Shown: one piece after another, positions 6,975 to 13,407 of the stretch
How the letters are laid out: every line of letters starts with the position of its first letter
Numbering within the stretch: the first letter of the stretch is position 1
NCBI GenBank assembly: GCA_028825345.1
Contig: JAPKAJ010000019.1
Coordinates: 1-16,672 of the forward strand
Origin: Arenicellales bacterium
GTDB lineage: Bacteria > Pseudomonadota > Gammaproteobacteria > Arenicellales > UBA868
DNA length: 16,672 nucleotides
Direction of reading: 5' to 3'
Translations under genes and position numbers: made by a program
Notes under the pieces: model-generated
The model's input: the letters and a program-made list of their open reading frames with translations, nothing else
The model's database searches: none
Told to the model about the DNA's origin: nothing

Positions 6975-7738
6975 TCGAACTGGAAGTCTCTCGATTGAAC
7001 AAGAAATTTGGTGGGAACCACGTGCTGAAGGATGTCTCCTTCGAGATTAAAGGCGCTGAGATGATCGGCCTGATTGGCCCCAACGGCGCGGGCAAGACCA
7101 CGCTGACGAACGTGCTGGATGGGGCGGTCAAGCCAAACAGTGGCACCGTGTACCTGAACGGCAAGCGCATTGACCAATTGCCGCCGTTTGAGATTGCCAA
7201 GACGGGACTGGGTCGCACTTTTCAGGTGACCCGATCGTTTCGGCGGATGACCGTGCTGGAAAACCTCTATGTGCCGGCGCTGGCGCTTGGCAAGAGTCAC
7301 ACCGGAAATGAAGTCAAGGAGCAGGCGCTGGAAGTGCTGGAGTTTTTGACTATGGAGCACCTGCGCAACGAGTATGCCCGAGCGCTCTCTGGTGGCCAGC
7401 AGAAGCTGCTCGAACTGGGACGCCTGCTGATGTTGGACCCGGATATTATTATCCTTGACGAGCCTTTTGCCGGTGTACACCCCAAGTTGATGGAAGTCAT
7501 TTACGACTATATACGCCGGGCCAATGCCCAGGGTAAGGCGATGATCATCATCAGTCATCAGATGGATTCGATCTTTGCGCTATGCGAGCGATTGCTGGTA
7601 CTGAACTATGGCGATCTGATTGCTGATGGCACTCCGGAACAGGTCAAGAAAGACCCAGTGGTCATAGAGGCATACCTGGGTACGACAGAAGATCGCTCGG
7701 GTACCGGTCACGGTGACGAGACAGAGCAATCACAATGA
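6971..7738 (+). CDS. livG: ABC importer ATPase, LivG-like
   Basis: This cytoplasmic ATP-binding subunit powers the importer together with the LivF-like ATPase. All catalytic parts are visible in its 255 residues: Walker A GPNGAGKTT (36-44), Q-loop Q85 in RTFQVTRSF, signature LSGGQ (139-143), Walker B IIILDEP (159-165, with D163 and E164), and switch histidine H196 in IIISHQMD. The FAGVHPKLMEVI segment after Walker B is typical of the LivG branch. A GGGAGG-like SD (near 6957-6964) precedes ATG 6971, which overlaps the upstream stop as ATGA. The C-terminal tail after about 236 is short and charged. The symbol marks the family, not leucine specificity; the ligand of this importer is unknown. Confidence 0.93.
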   Translation: MIELEVSRLNKKFGGNHVLKDVSFEIKGAEMIGLIGPNGAGKTTLTNVLDGAVKPNSGTVYLNGKRIDQLPPFEIAKTGLGRTFQVTRSFRRMTVLENLYVPALALGKSHTGNEVKEQALEVLEFLTMEHLRNEYARALSGGQQKLLELGRLLMLDPDIIILDEPFAGVHPKLMEVIYDYIRRANAQGKAMIIISHQMDSIFALCERLLVLNYGDLIADGTPEQVKKDPVVIEAYLGTTEDRSGTGHGDETEQSQ

Positions 7739-8463
7739 CTGATGCCGACGAAGACATCGTTCTTGAGTTGCGCGACCTGTATGTGGGCTACTACAAGGAT
7801 CTTAATATCCTGCAGGACCTTAACGTCAAGGCGCGAAAGGGTCAGATTACGGCGATTCTTGGCGCCAACGGGGTGGGTAAGTCAACCGCGCTCAAAGCTG
7901 TATTCGGGTTCCTCCGCCCGAATGGTGGACAGGTGTTATTGGAGGGCGAGGACATCATCGATGTGCCCACCCACCAGAGAATTCTCAAGGGCCTGGCCTA
8001 CATTCCTCAACAACCGGGTATCTTCAAGGATATGTCTGTCGAGGAAAATCTGGAGCTTGGCGGCTGGACTTTCAAGCGTGATAAAAAGCAGATTGCCCAA
8101 AAAATGGAGGCAAACTACGAGCGCTTTCCTGTGTTGAAGGAAAAGCGCAAGCAGATCACCGGCGAACTCTCTGGCGGTCAACAGCGGATGGTGGAGATAA
8201 GCCGTACCCTGATGGCGGAACCGCGCATGCTACTGGTGGACGAGCCTACTGCGGGGTTGTCGAAGATGCTCTCCGAAGAGGTCTACGACATGTTGATCAT
8301 GCTCACGGAGGAAGAAAACCTTACGATTCTGCTGGTGGACCAGGAAATTCGCCATGCGCTGCACATCTCAGATTACGTTTATGTGTTGGAACTGGGGCGC
8401 AACAAGTTTGAAGGGCCGGCTTCTGATTTTGACGATCTGGAAAAGGCTTTCTGGGTAGCCTAA
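7735..8463 (+). CDS. livF: ABC importer ATPase, LivF-like
   Basis: This is the second ATPase of the importer, 242 residues, close to LivF length. Visible motifs are Walker A GANGVGKST (43-51), Q-loop region YIPQQPGIF (89-97), signature LSGGQ (145-149), Walker B LLVDEP (166-171) and PTAGLS. The switch position reads LLVDQEI with Q203 in place of His, as is usual in LivF proteins (commonly VEQN). The conserved SVEENLELGG segment (101-110) is a LivF family mark. The start overlaps the LivG stop (ATGA). The next gene, a nitrilase-superfamily amidase, begins 36 bases downstream, so all are probably one transcript. Confidence 0.93.
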   Translation: MTDADEDIVLELRDLYVGYYKDLNILQDLNVKARKGQITAILGANGVGKSTALKAVFGFLRPNGGQVLLEGEDIIDVPTHQRILKGLAYIPQQPGIFKDMSVEENLELGGWTFKRDKKQIAQKMEANYERFPVLKEKRKQITGELSGGQQRMVEISRTLMAEPRMLLVDEPTAGLSKMLSEEVYDMLIMLTEEENLTILLVDQEIRHALHISDYVYVLELGRNKFEGPASDFDDLEKAFWVA

Positions 8464-8499
8464 GCCTATAGGATAAACGGCCGACCTTTTCGGTTACCC

Positions 8500-9345
8500 G
8501 TGACCACAATGCTGTCCCAAAACATCGGCGCGCTCAAAGTGCTGGCCTGTCAGGCCAGTGTTCCACCCGTTCAGACCCCAGCGGATCGTGATGCGCACGT
8601 GCGGGCGCTATGTGATCGGATTCGTCAATACCTTGATGGCACCGATACGGTTGATCTTATCGTGTTGCCGGAGTTGTGCACGATGGAGTACTCCGCCGGC
8701 GCGTTTTCGCATCTGGACAGCCTTGCAGAGCCTATTGACGGCCCTTCTACCCAGGTATTTTCCCGTCTTGCGCAAGACAGTGGCGCAATGGTGGTTTTCG
8801 GCATGGCGCGATCAACAAAGCGGGGCTTCGCTATCAGTCAGCTTATTGTCGACAGCGCGGGCCAGATGGTTGAGTGTTATGACAAGATACATCTTTGCCA
8901 CTATGGCGCATCAACCGAGAAGGATTTTTTTCAGGCAGGTGAGCGCATTGTCTTTGTCGACCTTAAAGGTTGGCGCATTGCCCCGATCATCTGCTACGAC
9001 ATCCGCATCCCGGAGTTGAGCCGCGCGCTGGTGGTGGATTATGATGTTAATTTACTGCTGCATTGCGGGGCATATTTTCGAGATGAGTCTTTTTCCAGCT
9101 GGCACAGTTTTGCTATCACCCGGGCGATGGAAAATCAGATCTACCTTTTAAGCCTGAACCGTGCTGGTACGGACTATGGAGGTTCAATTTTCTGTCCGCC
9201 GTGGATGGATGATGATCAGCCGGCGCAGTATTTTGAAACACATGATGAGGACTTTAGGCATTTGGAACTGGATCCTGCTCTGTTGTTAGATGTTCGATCG
9301 CAGTACACTTTTCTTAAAGATCGCCATGACATTTATCGGCTCTAG
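8500..9345 (+). CDS. Carbon-nitrogen hydrolase (nitrilase superfamily amidase), substrate unknown
   Basis: This 281-residue cytoplasmic enzyme has the alpha-beta-beta-alpha nitrilase fold. The Glu-Lys-Cys catalytic triad is complete: E58 in IVLPELC, K129 in CYDKIHL, and C165 in APIICYDIRIPELSR. LLHCGAYF and SWHSFAITRAMENQIYLLSLN follow the usual order; the latter corresponds to the RAxEN motif. The superfamily hydrolyses amides, N-carbamoyl amines or nitriles; members near this length include N-carbamoylputrescine amidase, omega-amidase and N-carbamoyl-amino-acid amidases. The start is GTG 8500, or ATG 8509 three codons later; neither has a strong SD. It is the last gene of the importer operon and ends before a bidirectional terminator. 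A role in releasing an amine from the imported compound is inference from context. Confidence 0.88.
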   Translation: MTTMLSQNIGALKVLACQASVPPVQTPADRDAHVRALCDRIRQYLDGTDTVDLIVLPELCTMEYSAGAFSHLDSLAEPIDGPSTQVFSRLAQDSGAMVVFGMARSTKRGFAISQLIVDSAGQMVECYDKIHLCHYGASTEKDFFQAGERIVFVDLKGWRIAPIICYDIRIPELSRALVVDYDVNLLLHCGAYFRDESFSSWHSFAITRAMENQIYLLSLNRAGTDYGGSIFCPPWMDDDQPAQYFETHDEDFRHLELDPALLLDVRSQYTFLKDRHDIYRL

Positions 9346-9464
9346 CGCTCGGGTAGTTCATCTCCCGGTGTTACTGCCTGAGACAGTTCCCACCATAGGT
9401 GCCGGGTGACGACTGCTAAGTAAGTCAAGCCAACCCAGCGAGAAAAGCATTCGATAGGGAAAAC

Positions 9465-9492
9465 AAAAAGGGCGCCTTTCGGCGCCCTTTTT
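9465..9492. terminator. Bidirectional intrinsic terminator between the amidase and porin genes
   Basis: AAAAAGGGCGCC (9465-9476), loop TTTC, and GGCGCCCTTTTT (9481-9492) form a perfect 12-base-pair hairpin with A/T tails on both sides. It therefore works for the rightward amidase operon and for the leftward porin gene, whose stop is at 9528. Confidence 0.93.
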
Positions 9493-9527
9493 GCATCAGG
9501 CGACAAGGCCTGATTGAACAACAGATC

Positions 9528-10340
9528 TTAGTAATCGAAACGCAGGATGCCAACACCGGAGCTATCGGCGTTATCGCCATCGTGCACTTCAACGCGGAAC
9601 TTCGCACCGCCGGAACTCCAGGCAGTGTAGCCGACGCTGATCTCGGACGCGCTGTTCTTCGCACCAGTTTGGATATCGAAGCCCAACATACTGATCGTCG
9701 CACTCCAGCCGTCATCCGAGCCGACTTCGTTGAAGTAGGCGCCAAGGCCAACATCACCCAGGGACATGCTGCCGCCAATACCGGACCAGTTGTCGGCACC
9801 ATCGCGGCTTTCGTACCCACCAGCCAGGCTGAGGCTACCGATGTCATAGGTCAGCACGACGCCGGCCTGGTCAACGTCAGATGCTGCGACCACATCCGCT
9901 GCTATGCCGAAAGGACCCATCTGACCGTCATAGCGGGCGCTGTTCTGCATGCGGCCGTTGTTCATGCCGCCGATGCAACCGAAGTTCCAGTGCGGGCAGG
10001 ATTTCCAGATCACTTTTGTGCCGGTATCCCACTGCGAGCCAAGGGCTAAGCTGCCCCAATCTCCCTTGAGACCGATCACAGTTACGCGCTGGCCAGCACC
10101 CGTGCGCCAGGTACCGCTGCCTATGTTCACACCAAACTCATGTTTGGCAAAAACCGACTGGCCGTTACCGAGGTCGTTGCTGGCGTTAAAGCGAAGCCGG
10201 GACCAGCCATCGGTCAGGCTTATCTCGGAGCCATCGTACTGCACCATCATCCGGGTAGAGCCCGAGATCGAAACATCTGCGATCGCAGCGGGCGCTGCCA
10301 GGATACCGGCAACAGCAATTGCGAAAAGTTTCTTTTGCAT
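9528..10340 (-). CDS. Outer-membrane porin, Gram-negative Porin_4-like, short form with cysteine pair
   Basis: This outer-membrane beta-barrel channel protein has 270 residues. Residues 1-21 are a signal peptide (MQKKLFAIAVAGILAAPAAIA) cut before DVSISGSTRMMVQYDG, a typical first strand. LRFNASNDLGNGQSVFAKHEFG (about 49-70) and LKGDWGSLALGSQW (91-104) match the porin pattern. The chain ends with SGVGILRFDY, a C-terminal aromatic residue as the BAM signal. C115 and C122 (CPHWNFGC) fall in the expected constriction-loop region and could form a disulfide. The barrel is shorter than common general porins of this family (about 330-380), so fewer strands or shorter loops are likely. ATG 10340 has AGGAG ten bases upstream; a start 18 codons earlier would spoil the signal peptide. 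Solute specificity is unknown. Confidence 0.88.
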   Translation of the reverse strand: MQKKLFAIAVAGILAAPAAIADVSISGSTRMMVQYDGSEISLTDGWSRLRFNASNDLGNGQSVFAKHEFGVNIGSGTWRTGAGQRVTVIGLKGDWGSLALGSQWDTGTKVIWKSCPHWNFGCIGGMNNGRMQNSARYDGQMGPFGIAADVVAASDVDQAGVVLTYDIGSLSLAGGYESRDGADNWSGIGGSMSLGDVGLGAYFNEVGSDDGWSATISMLGFDIQTGAKNSASEISVGYTAWSSGGAKFRVEVHDGDNADSSGVGILRFDY

Positions 10341-10375
10341 TATTTGGTTTCTCCTGATTAGGTAAAAGTGTTGCT

Positions 10376-10404
10376 CTTGTACAAAAGCGTTCATATTGTC
10401 TCAA
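10376..10404 (-). promoter_or_regulatory. Candidate promoter of the porin gene
   Basis: On the minus strand TTGAGA (10399-10404, five of six consensus) and TACAAG (10376-10381, four of six) are 17 bases apart. The predicted leader is about 30 bases. The -35 box overlaps one arm of the 9-base inverted repeat at 10395-10403. Confidence 0.4.
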
Positions 10405-10469
10405 AAATGTGCCCTAAAAGCACTACTAACTATCTAAAGAAGGGATAAATGTTGCAAAAATGAGACAAT
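10395..10469. repeat. Split inverted repeat ATTGTCTCA / TGAGACAAT upstream of the porin gene
   Basis: ATTGTCTCA at 10395-10403 and its exact reverse complement at 10461-10469 are 57 bases apart in an AT-rich stretch. One arm covers the predicted -35 box. A third partial copy, ATTGTCT, is at 10521-10527. This could be paired operator sites for a porin regulator. Confidence 0.4.
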
Positions 10470-10497
10470 TTGCGCGCCTAGGGAAATCTCAAGAAGT

Positions 10498-10513
10498 ATC
10501 CAGGGCCCTGGAT
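10498..10513. repeat. 16-base perfect palindrome upstream of the porin gene
   Basis: ATCCAGGG followed directly by CCCTGGAT is self-complementary without a loop. It lies between the porin promoter region and the porin remnant. A-run sequence follows on the + strand and there is no T-run, so it is not a terminator; a protein-binding site is possible. Confidence 0.5.
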
Positions 10514-10530
10514 TAAAAAAATTGTCTTTG

Positions 10531-10634
10531 GGCGCCTTTTTGGCATCAGGCCATACCGGCTGACTAAACACTAGGATTTAGAAGCCCAGGCGCAGGATAC
10601 CGACACCTTCGGTATCGGCACCATCGTTGGCGGT
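10531..10634 (-). pseudogene. Porin gene remnant (last beta-strand and downstream terminator region)
   Basis: The minus strand encodes NDGADTEGVGILRLGF and a stop (10578-10634). Nine of these 16 residues match the last 16 of the neighbouring porin, and a terminal Phe is kept. Directly upstream in frame is a TAA stop (10635-10637), so the copy is broken. Beyond the stop, GGCGCC-TTTTT-GCATCAGGC copies the intact porin's terminator arm. In both loci GGCGCC begins 47 bases from the stop codon. I found no convincing porin strands further upstream (10638-10970), so most of the gene is lost or too decayed. This looks like a tandem porin duplication whose second copy has degenerated. Confidence 0.7.
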
Positions 10635-10637
10635 TTA

Positions 10638-11034
10638 TTTTCCGGCGCTGGTGTCGCCACCAAGATGGATTCTGGAGTTCGCCCAGATCGCCCCGTCGGC
10701 AACTGAACCAGTTTGTTGATTGGCCTCCACCAATGGGGGCAAGCCCCGCGTCAAGGCCAAAGTCTGAGCCCGTACCAGGAACGTCCTGTCGATAGCAGTT
10801 CGCTGCAGATGACGCGAGGACCCTAGGCGGAAAGAGCATATAGCCAACTTTCCAGCGTCGTCCCCGCCACCGGCGACGTGTCTCAAAGCACGACGGTCGG
10901 GCAGTTCTTGACGGCAGCCGGGCGAGGGGCTCGTTCAGAAATCGGTTATACTGACGTTGTAGAGTCAAGCAGACTTGCGAAGACCCTTGGAGGGACTACC
11001 CTGACTACGAAAATATCCTGACGAGGCTTGTTTT
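10638..11034. other. Non-coding gap between the porin remnant and the lipoprotein gene
   Basis: No supported gene was found in this stretch of almost 400 bases. Open frames on the minus strand have Arg/Trp-rich or mixed translations without family motifs. Its left part may be decayed porin sequence. A TATACT -10-like element is at 10947-10952, without a good -35 partner. The lipoprotein gene's SD (GACGAGG, about 11020) is at the right end. Confidence 0.5.
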
Positions 11035-11388
11035 GTGAGGAAACCCAAACACCATTTGTCTCATTGGTCAGGCCTCTTTTTGGCAGCGGCTACGTTCTTC
11101 CTGTTGAGCGGGTGCGCACGGTTCGAAGTGCCGCCAGCCGACGCTGAGAGTCGTTCCGGTACCAGCGTCGTCACGAAGGACAGCAGTGATGGGCTCGGCC
11201 GTCACGAAGTTGGGTCGGGCATCACATTATTTCGATGGGGTGACAAAGATAACCCTTCAGACCGACAAGCGCCACTGGATGAGGCCGACCCCGAATATGC
11301 CGAGTACCTCGAATGGAAGCGCTGGCGTGAATTTAAGGCTTACCAGGAATGGAAAGCCCAGCAGGGCGCGGCCAGTCCAGAGTCCTGA
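11035..11388 (+). CDS. Small outer-membrane lipoprotein of unknown function, BamC-N-terminus-like
   Basis: This predicted lipoprotein has 117 residues. The signal peptide (1-26) ends in lipobox LSGC with the lipidated cysteine at 27; Ala at the next position favours outer-membrane sorting. Just after comes FEVPPADAE (30-38). The middle (40-85) is polar and probably disordered. The C-terminal part, EYLEWKRWREFKAYQEWKAQ (90-109), is a Trp/Tyr/Lys-rich amphipathic helix. GTG 11035 is the start, with GACGAGG eight bases upstream. It is convergent with bamC. BamC also has LEVPPDL after its lipid cysteine and a helical stretch with FQDFLKWRQ. I do not recognise a named family. A role beside the BAM complex is speculation from that resemblance and position. 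Confidence 0.75.
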   Translation: MRKPKHHLSHWSGLFLAAATFFLLSGCARFEVPPADAESRSGTSVVTKDSSDGLGRHEVGSGITLFRWGDKDNPSDRQAPLDEADPEYAEYLEWKRWREFKAYQEWKAQQGAASPES

Positions 11389-11399
11389 TCTTGTCGTAT

Positions 11400-11416
11400 C
11401 AGGCTGCAGCAGCCTG
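11400..11416. repeat. Small hairpin between convergent lipoprotein and bamC genes
   Basis: CAGGCTG, CAG, CAGCCTG form a seven-pair stem with a three-base loop, 12 bases after the lipoprotein stop. No T-run follows on either strand, so classical intrinsic termination is doubtful. It may stabilise 3' ends or help stop convergent transcription. Confidence 0.35.
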
Positions 11417-11451
11417 GCCAGTGTGAGCTTAGGGCGAAAAGCCAAGTCGCT

Positions 11452-12606
11452 TTAGTTGCTATCGGCAGCCGTCAGGCTCTCAAAGAGTACTTCCAGAATA
11501 CGGTTTCCCAGTTCGCTTTGCTTGTCGTTCGAATCCAGTGCGTCAACGCGGGTTAATTCGCCCGCCGGTGTCAGTACCAGCTGAATATCTTGAGCCGGCG
11601 CGCTGACGTCCTCCTTCCAGAAAGCGAGACTTTGCACCCAGCTTTTGTCCCGCATGATGCTCGGGTCATCGTAACGTATCACGAAACGCAATGCCGACTT
11701 GTCGCGACTTGCCAGTGAGAAACCGGTATCTTGCAGTTGCCAGTCAAGGCGTTTCCAAACGCCTGCGGCCGCGCCGGGAACCACCAGGGTGAGATAGCCT
11801 GTAGCGGTTTCTTCCAGCGCCAAACTTGATGTATCTTTGGTTTCGACAGCGGCAACCTGTTCGGGTTCACCGGCGAAGGTGCGCAGTTGTACCCCAAGGC
11901 GCTTAATGAGCGCGTTTGCCGAATCGGTGTTGACGGCGTTGCCCTTGTCGTCTTTGATCGAAACCGTTGGGCCGTTCTTGCTTTGCTCCAAAGTGATGCG
12001 ATAAATGATCGGGTCACTCAACCAGGGAATCCAATCCTTCCAGCCACCTTCGCTATCAGGCGTTTTGGTATCGTAATGGACTCGCAGATATCCCTGATCA
12101 GCACGACTTGAGATGATGTGCAGCCCCATATTGACCGTTGCGGTATCTAGCCGCTCCCAGCTGTTCTGGGAGGTGTCATCGATCAGCAGGATCTGTTGCC
12201 CGTTTCGGGTAGTGATCGTCAATACACCTTTTTCTTTTAGTACTTTTGCAATGGCTTCATTGCGAGCCTCGTAAAATGCCTCGAGACTGAGATCCAGTTC
12301 TGTCGAGTGGTCCTGTCGCCATTTGAGGAAGTCCTGAAACTCAGCCATTTTCTGGAACTTCTCGAACTGCGAGTACTGACCCAACTCTGCACTGCTCGCA
12401 TCGCGCGCTGCAGCGGAGAACACTTGGCCGCTGGCATTCTCTTGTAGTGGTGTCAGGTCAGGCGGTACCTCGAGTTGAGCAGTATTGTTCCAGTCAGGAG
12501 TGGCGCGCTCAAGCTCTTCGGTGGAACTGCAACCGTGTAACGCCAATAGGATCAGTGGTGCGAGAAGGAGTAGGCGCAGGCGCAGGCGCAGGCAAATCTG
12601 AATCAT
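11452..12606 (-). CDS. bamC: Outer-membrane protein assembly factor BamC (NlpB/DapX family)
   Basis: BamC is a lipoprotein subunit of the BAM complex, which folds beta-barrels into the outer membrane; it binds BamD. This 384-residue protein has a signal peptide with lipobox LHGC (lipidated C26). An unstructured N-terminal part follows with LEVPPDLTPL (45-54), which in this family contacts BamD. A helical segment (about 79-100) is next, then two helix-grip domains. Each opens with a similar signature: SWERLDTATVNMGLHIISS (149-167), then YLRVHYDT, and VWKRLDWQLQDTGFSLAS (283-300), then RFVIRYDDP. The n-region is an odd LRLRLRL run made by a hexamer repeat. The SD before ATG 12606 is poor. In many gammaproteobacteria bamC follows dapA; here the upstream gene is divergent mobA. 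The call is firm from domain layout. Confidence 0.88.
   Translation of the reverse strand: MIQICLRLRLRLLLLAPLILLALHGCSSTEELERATPDWNNTAQLEVPPDLTPLQENASGQVFSAAARDASSAELGQYSQFEKFQKMAEFQDFLKWRQDHSTELDLSLEAFYEARNEAIAKVLKEKGVLTITTRNGQQILLIDDTSQNSWERLDTATVNMGLHIISSRADQGYLRVHYDTKTPDSEGGWKDWIPWLSDPIIYRITLEQSKNGPTVSIKDDKGNAVNTDSANALIKRLGVQLRTFAGEPEQVAAVETKDTSSLALEETATGYLTLVVPGAAAGVWKRLDWQLQDTGFSLASRDKSALRFVIRYDDPSIMRDKSWVQSLAFWKEDVSAPAQDIQLVLTPAGELTRVDALDSNDKQSELGNRILEVLFESLTAADSN
12573..12593. repeat. Hexanucleotide tandem repeat in the BamC signal peptide
   Basis: GGCGCA is repeated three and a half times. On the minus strand it encodes alternating Leu-Arg in the n-region of the BamC signal sequence. 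Copy-number change would keep the frame and add or remove Leu-Arg pairs. Confidence 0.85.
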
Positions 12607-12667
12607 ATTGCAGGTTTTTAGTTGAGATCAGGGTGGGTCATTGAGAATACTTGACTCAGACACTCAT

Positions 12668-12673
12668 TATAAT
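12668..12673 (+). promoter_or_regulatory. Candidate -10 box for mobA
   Basis: TATAAT matches consensus at all six positions, about 27 bases before the mobA start. Possible -35 words are badly spaced (TTGAGA 12641-12646 with 21 bases, TTGACT 12651-12656 with 11), so activator help or weak use is likely. Confidence 0.35.
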
Positions 12674-12700
12674 GGGATTGTACTTGGCTGAGCGGAGCTG

Positions 12701-13339
12701 GTGAGCGGATTGTTGGTTTTGGATGAACAAGACAAGGCACTGATTACAGGCTTGCTGCTGGCCGGGGGGCGGGCACGTCGGATGGGCGGCGAGGACAAAG
12801 GGCTTTTGCCCCTTGCGGGGCAGCCGCTTGCCGCATGGGCTCTTAAGAACTTGTCAGCTCAGGTGGATTCTCTCCTGATCAGCGCTAACCGCAACCACGA
12901 GCGCTACCGTGAGCTCGGTGCCGAGGTCGTCAGCGATACCTTGGGAGATTTCTCCGGCCCTCTGGCGGGTTTTGCAGCAGGACTTGCGCAAATCCAAACC
13001 CCATGGCTGGTTACTGTGCCGTGTGATTCGCCATTGGTTGTGCCTGATTATGTCAGCCGGCTTTGGGCTGCTATCGAGCCTGGAGGGATCGACGCTGTGG
13101 TTGCGCACGATGGAAACCGGCTCCAGCCTGTGTTTAGCCTGCTAAGACGAGATGTTCTGGGCGATCTGGAGGCTTTTCTTGACCTTGGCGAACGCAAGAT
13201 TGACCTGTGGCTGGAGCGCCTGTCATGGTGCATTGTTGACTTTTCGGACGCCCCCGACATGTTTCTCAATGTCAATACACCCGAGGACTTAGCGCGGGTT
13301 GAGGCTAGAATCACGGCTATCAGTGATATTGATGCCTAA
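12701..13339 (+). CDS. mobA: Molybdenum cofactor guanylyltransferase MobA
   Basis: MobA transfers GMP from GTP to molybdopterin-bound molybdenum, making the MGD cofactor for DMSO-reductase-family enzymes such as nitrate reductase and formate dehydrogenase. The nucleotide-binding signature is LAGGRARRMGG (20-30) with K33 in EDKG. LGDFSGPLAG (81-90), the Mg-binding VPCDSP (D109), LQPVFSLL (141-148) and LNVNTPEDL (189-197) complete the family pattern. At 212 residues it is close to the usual length of about 195-210. The start is uncertain: GTG 12701 has GGAG only three bases before it, and TTG 12710 or TTG 12713 are alternatives, since the first 12 residues are not conserved. No moeA, moaA or molybdoenzyme gene is in view. 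Confidence 0.9.
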   Translation: MSGLLVLDEQDKALITGLLLAGGRARRMGGEDKGLLPLAGQPLAAWALKNLSAQVDSLLISANRNHERYRELGAEVVSDTLGDFSGPLAGFAAGLAQIQTPWLVTVPCDSPLVVPDYVSRLWAAIEPGGIDAVVAHDGNRLQPVFSLLRRDVLGDLEAFLDLGERKIDLWLERLSWCIVDFSDAPDMFLNVNTPEDLARVEARITAISDIDA

Positions 13340-13357
13340 TGCCTTTTGCGGCGCAGA

Positions 13358-13363
13358 TATAAT
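13358..13363 (+). promoter_or_regulatory. Candidate -10 box for the cyclic-nucleotide-binding gene
   Basis: TATAAT lies in the 68-base gap after mobA, about 45 bases before the next start. No good -35 box is seen at 16-18 bases upstream. The gene may instead be read from mobA. Confidence 0.25.
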
Positions 13364-13407
13364 TACGGTTAAATTGACTCCTCGGCACTATTGGCCGGCA
13401 CCTAATT

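Noticed and set aside
10341..10394. Upstream start of the porin at 10394
   Set aside because: It would add 18 residues before a clear signal peptide, and the AGGAG site and predicted promoter fit ATG 10340.
10564..10968. 134-codon minus-strand open frame in the porin remnant gap
   Set aside because: The sequence is Arg/Trp-rich with no family pattern, and the porin C-terminal similarity is in a different frame.
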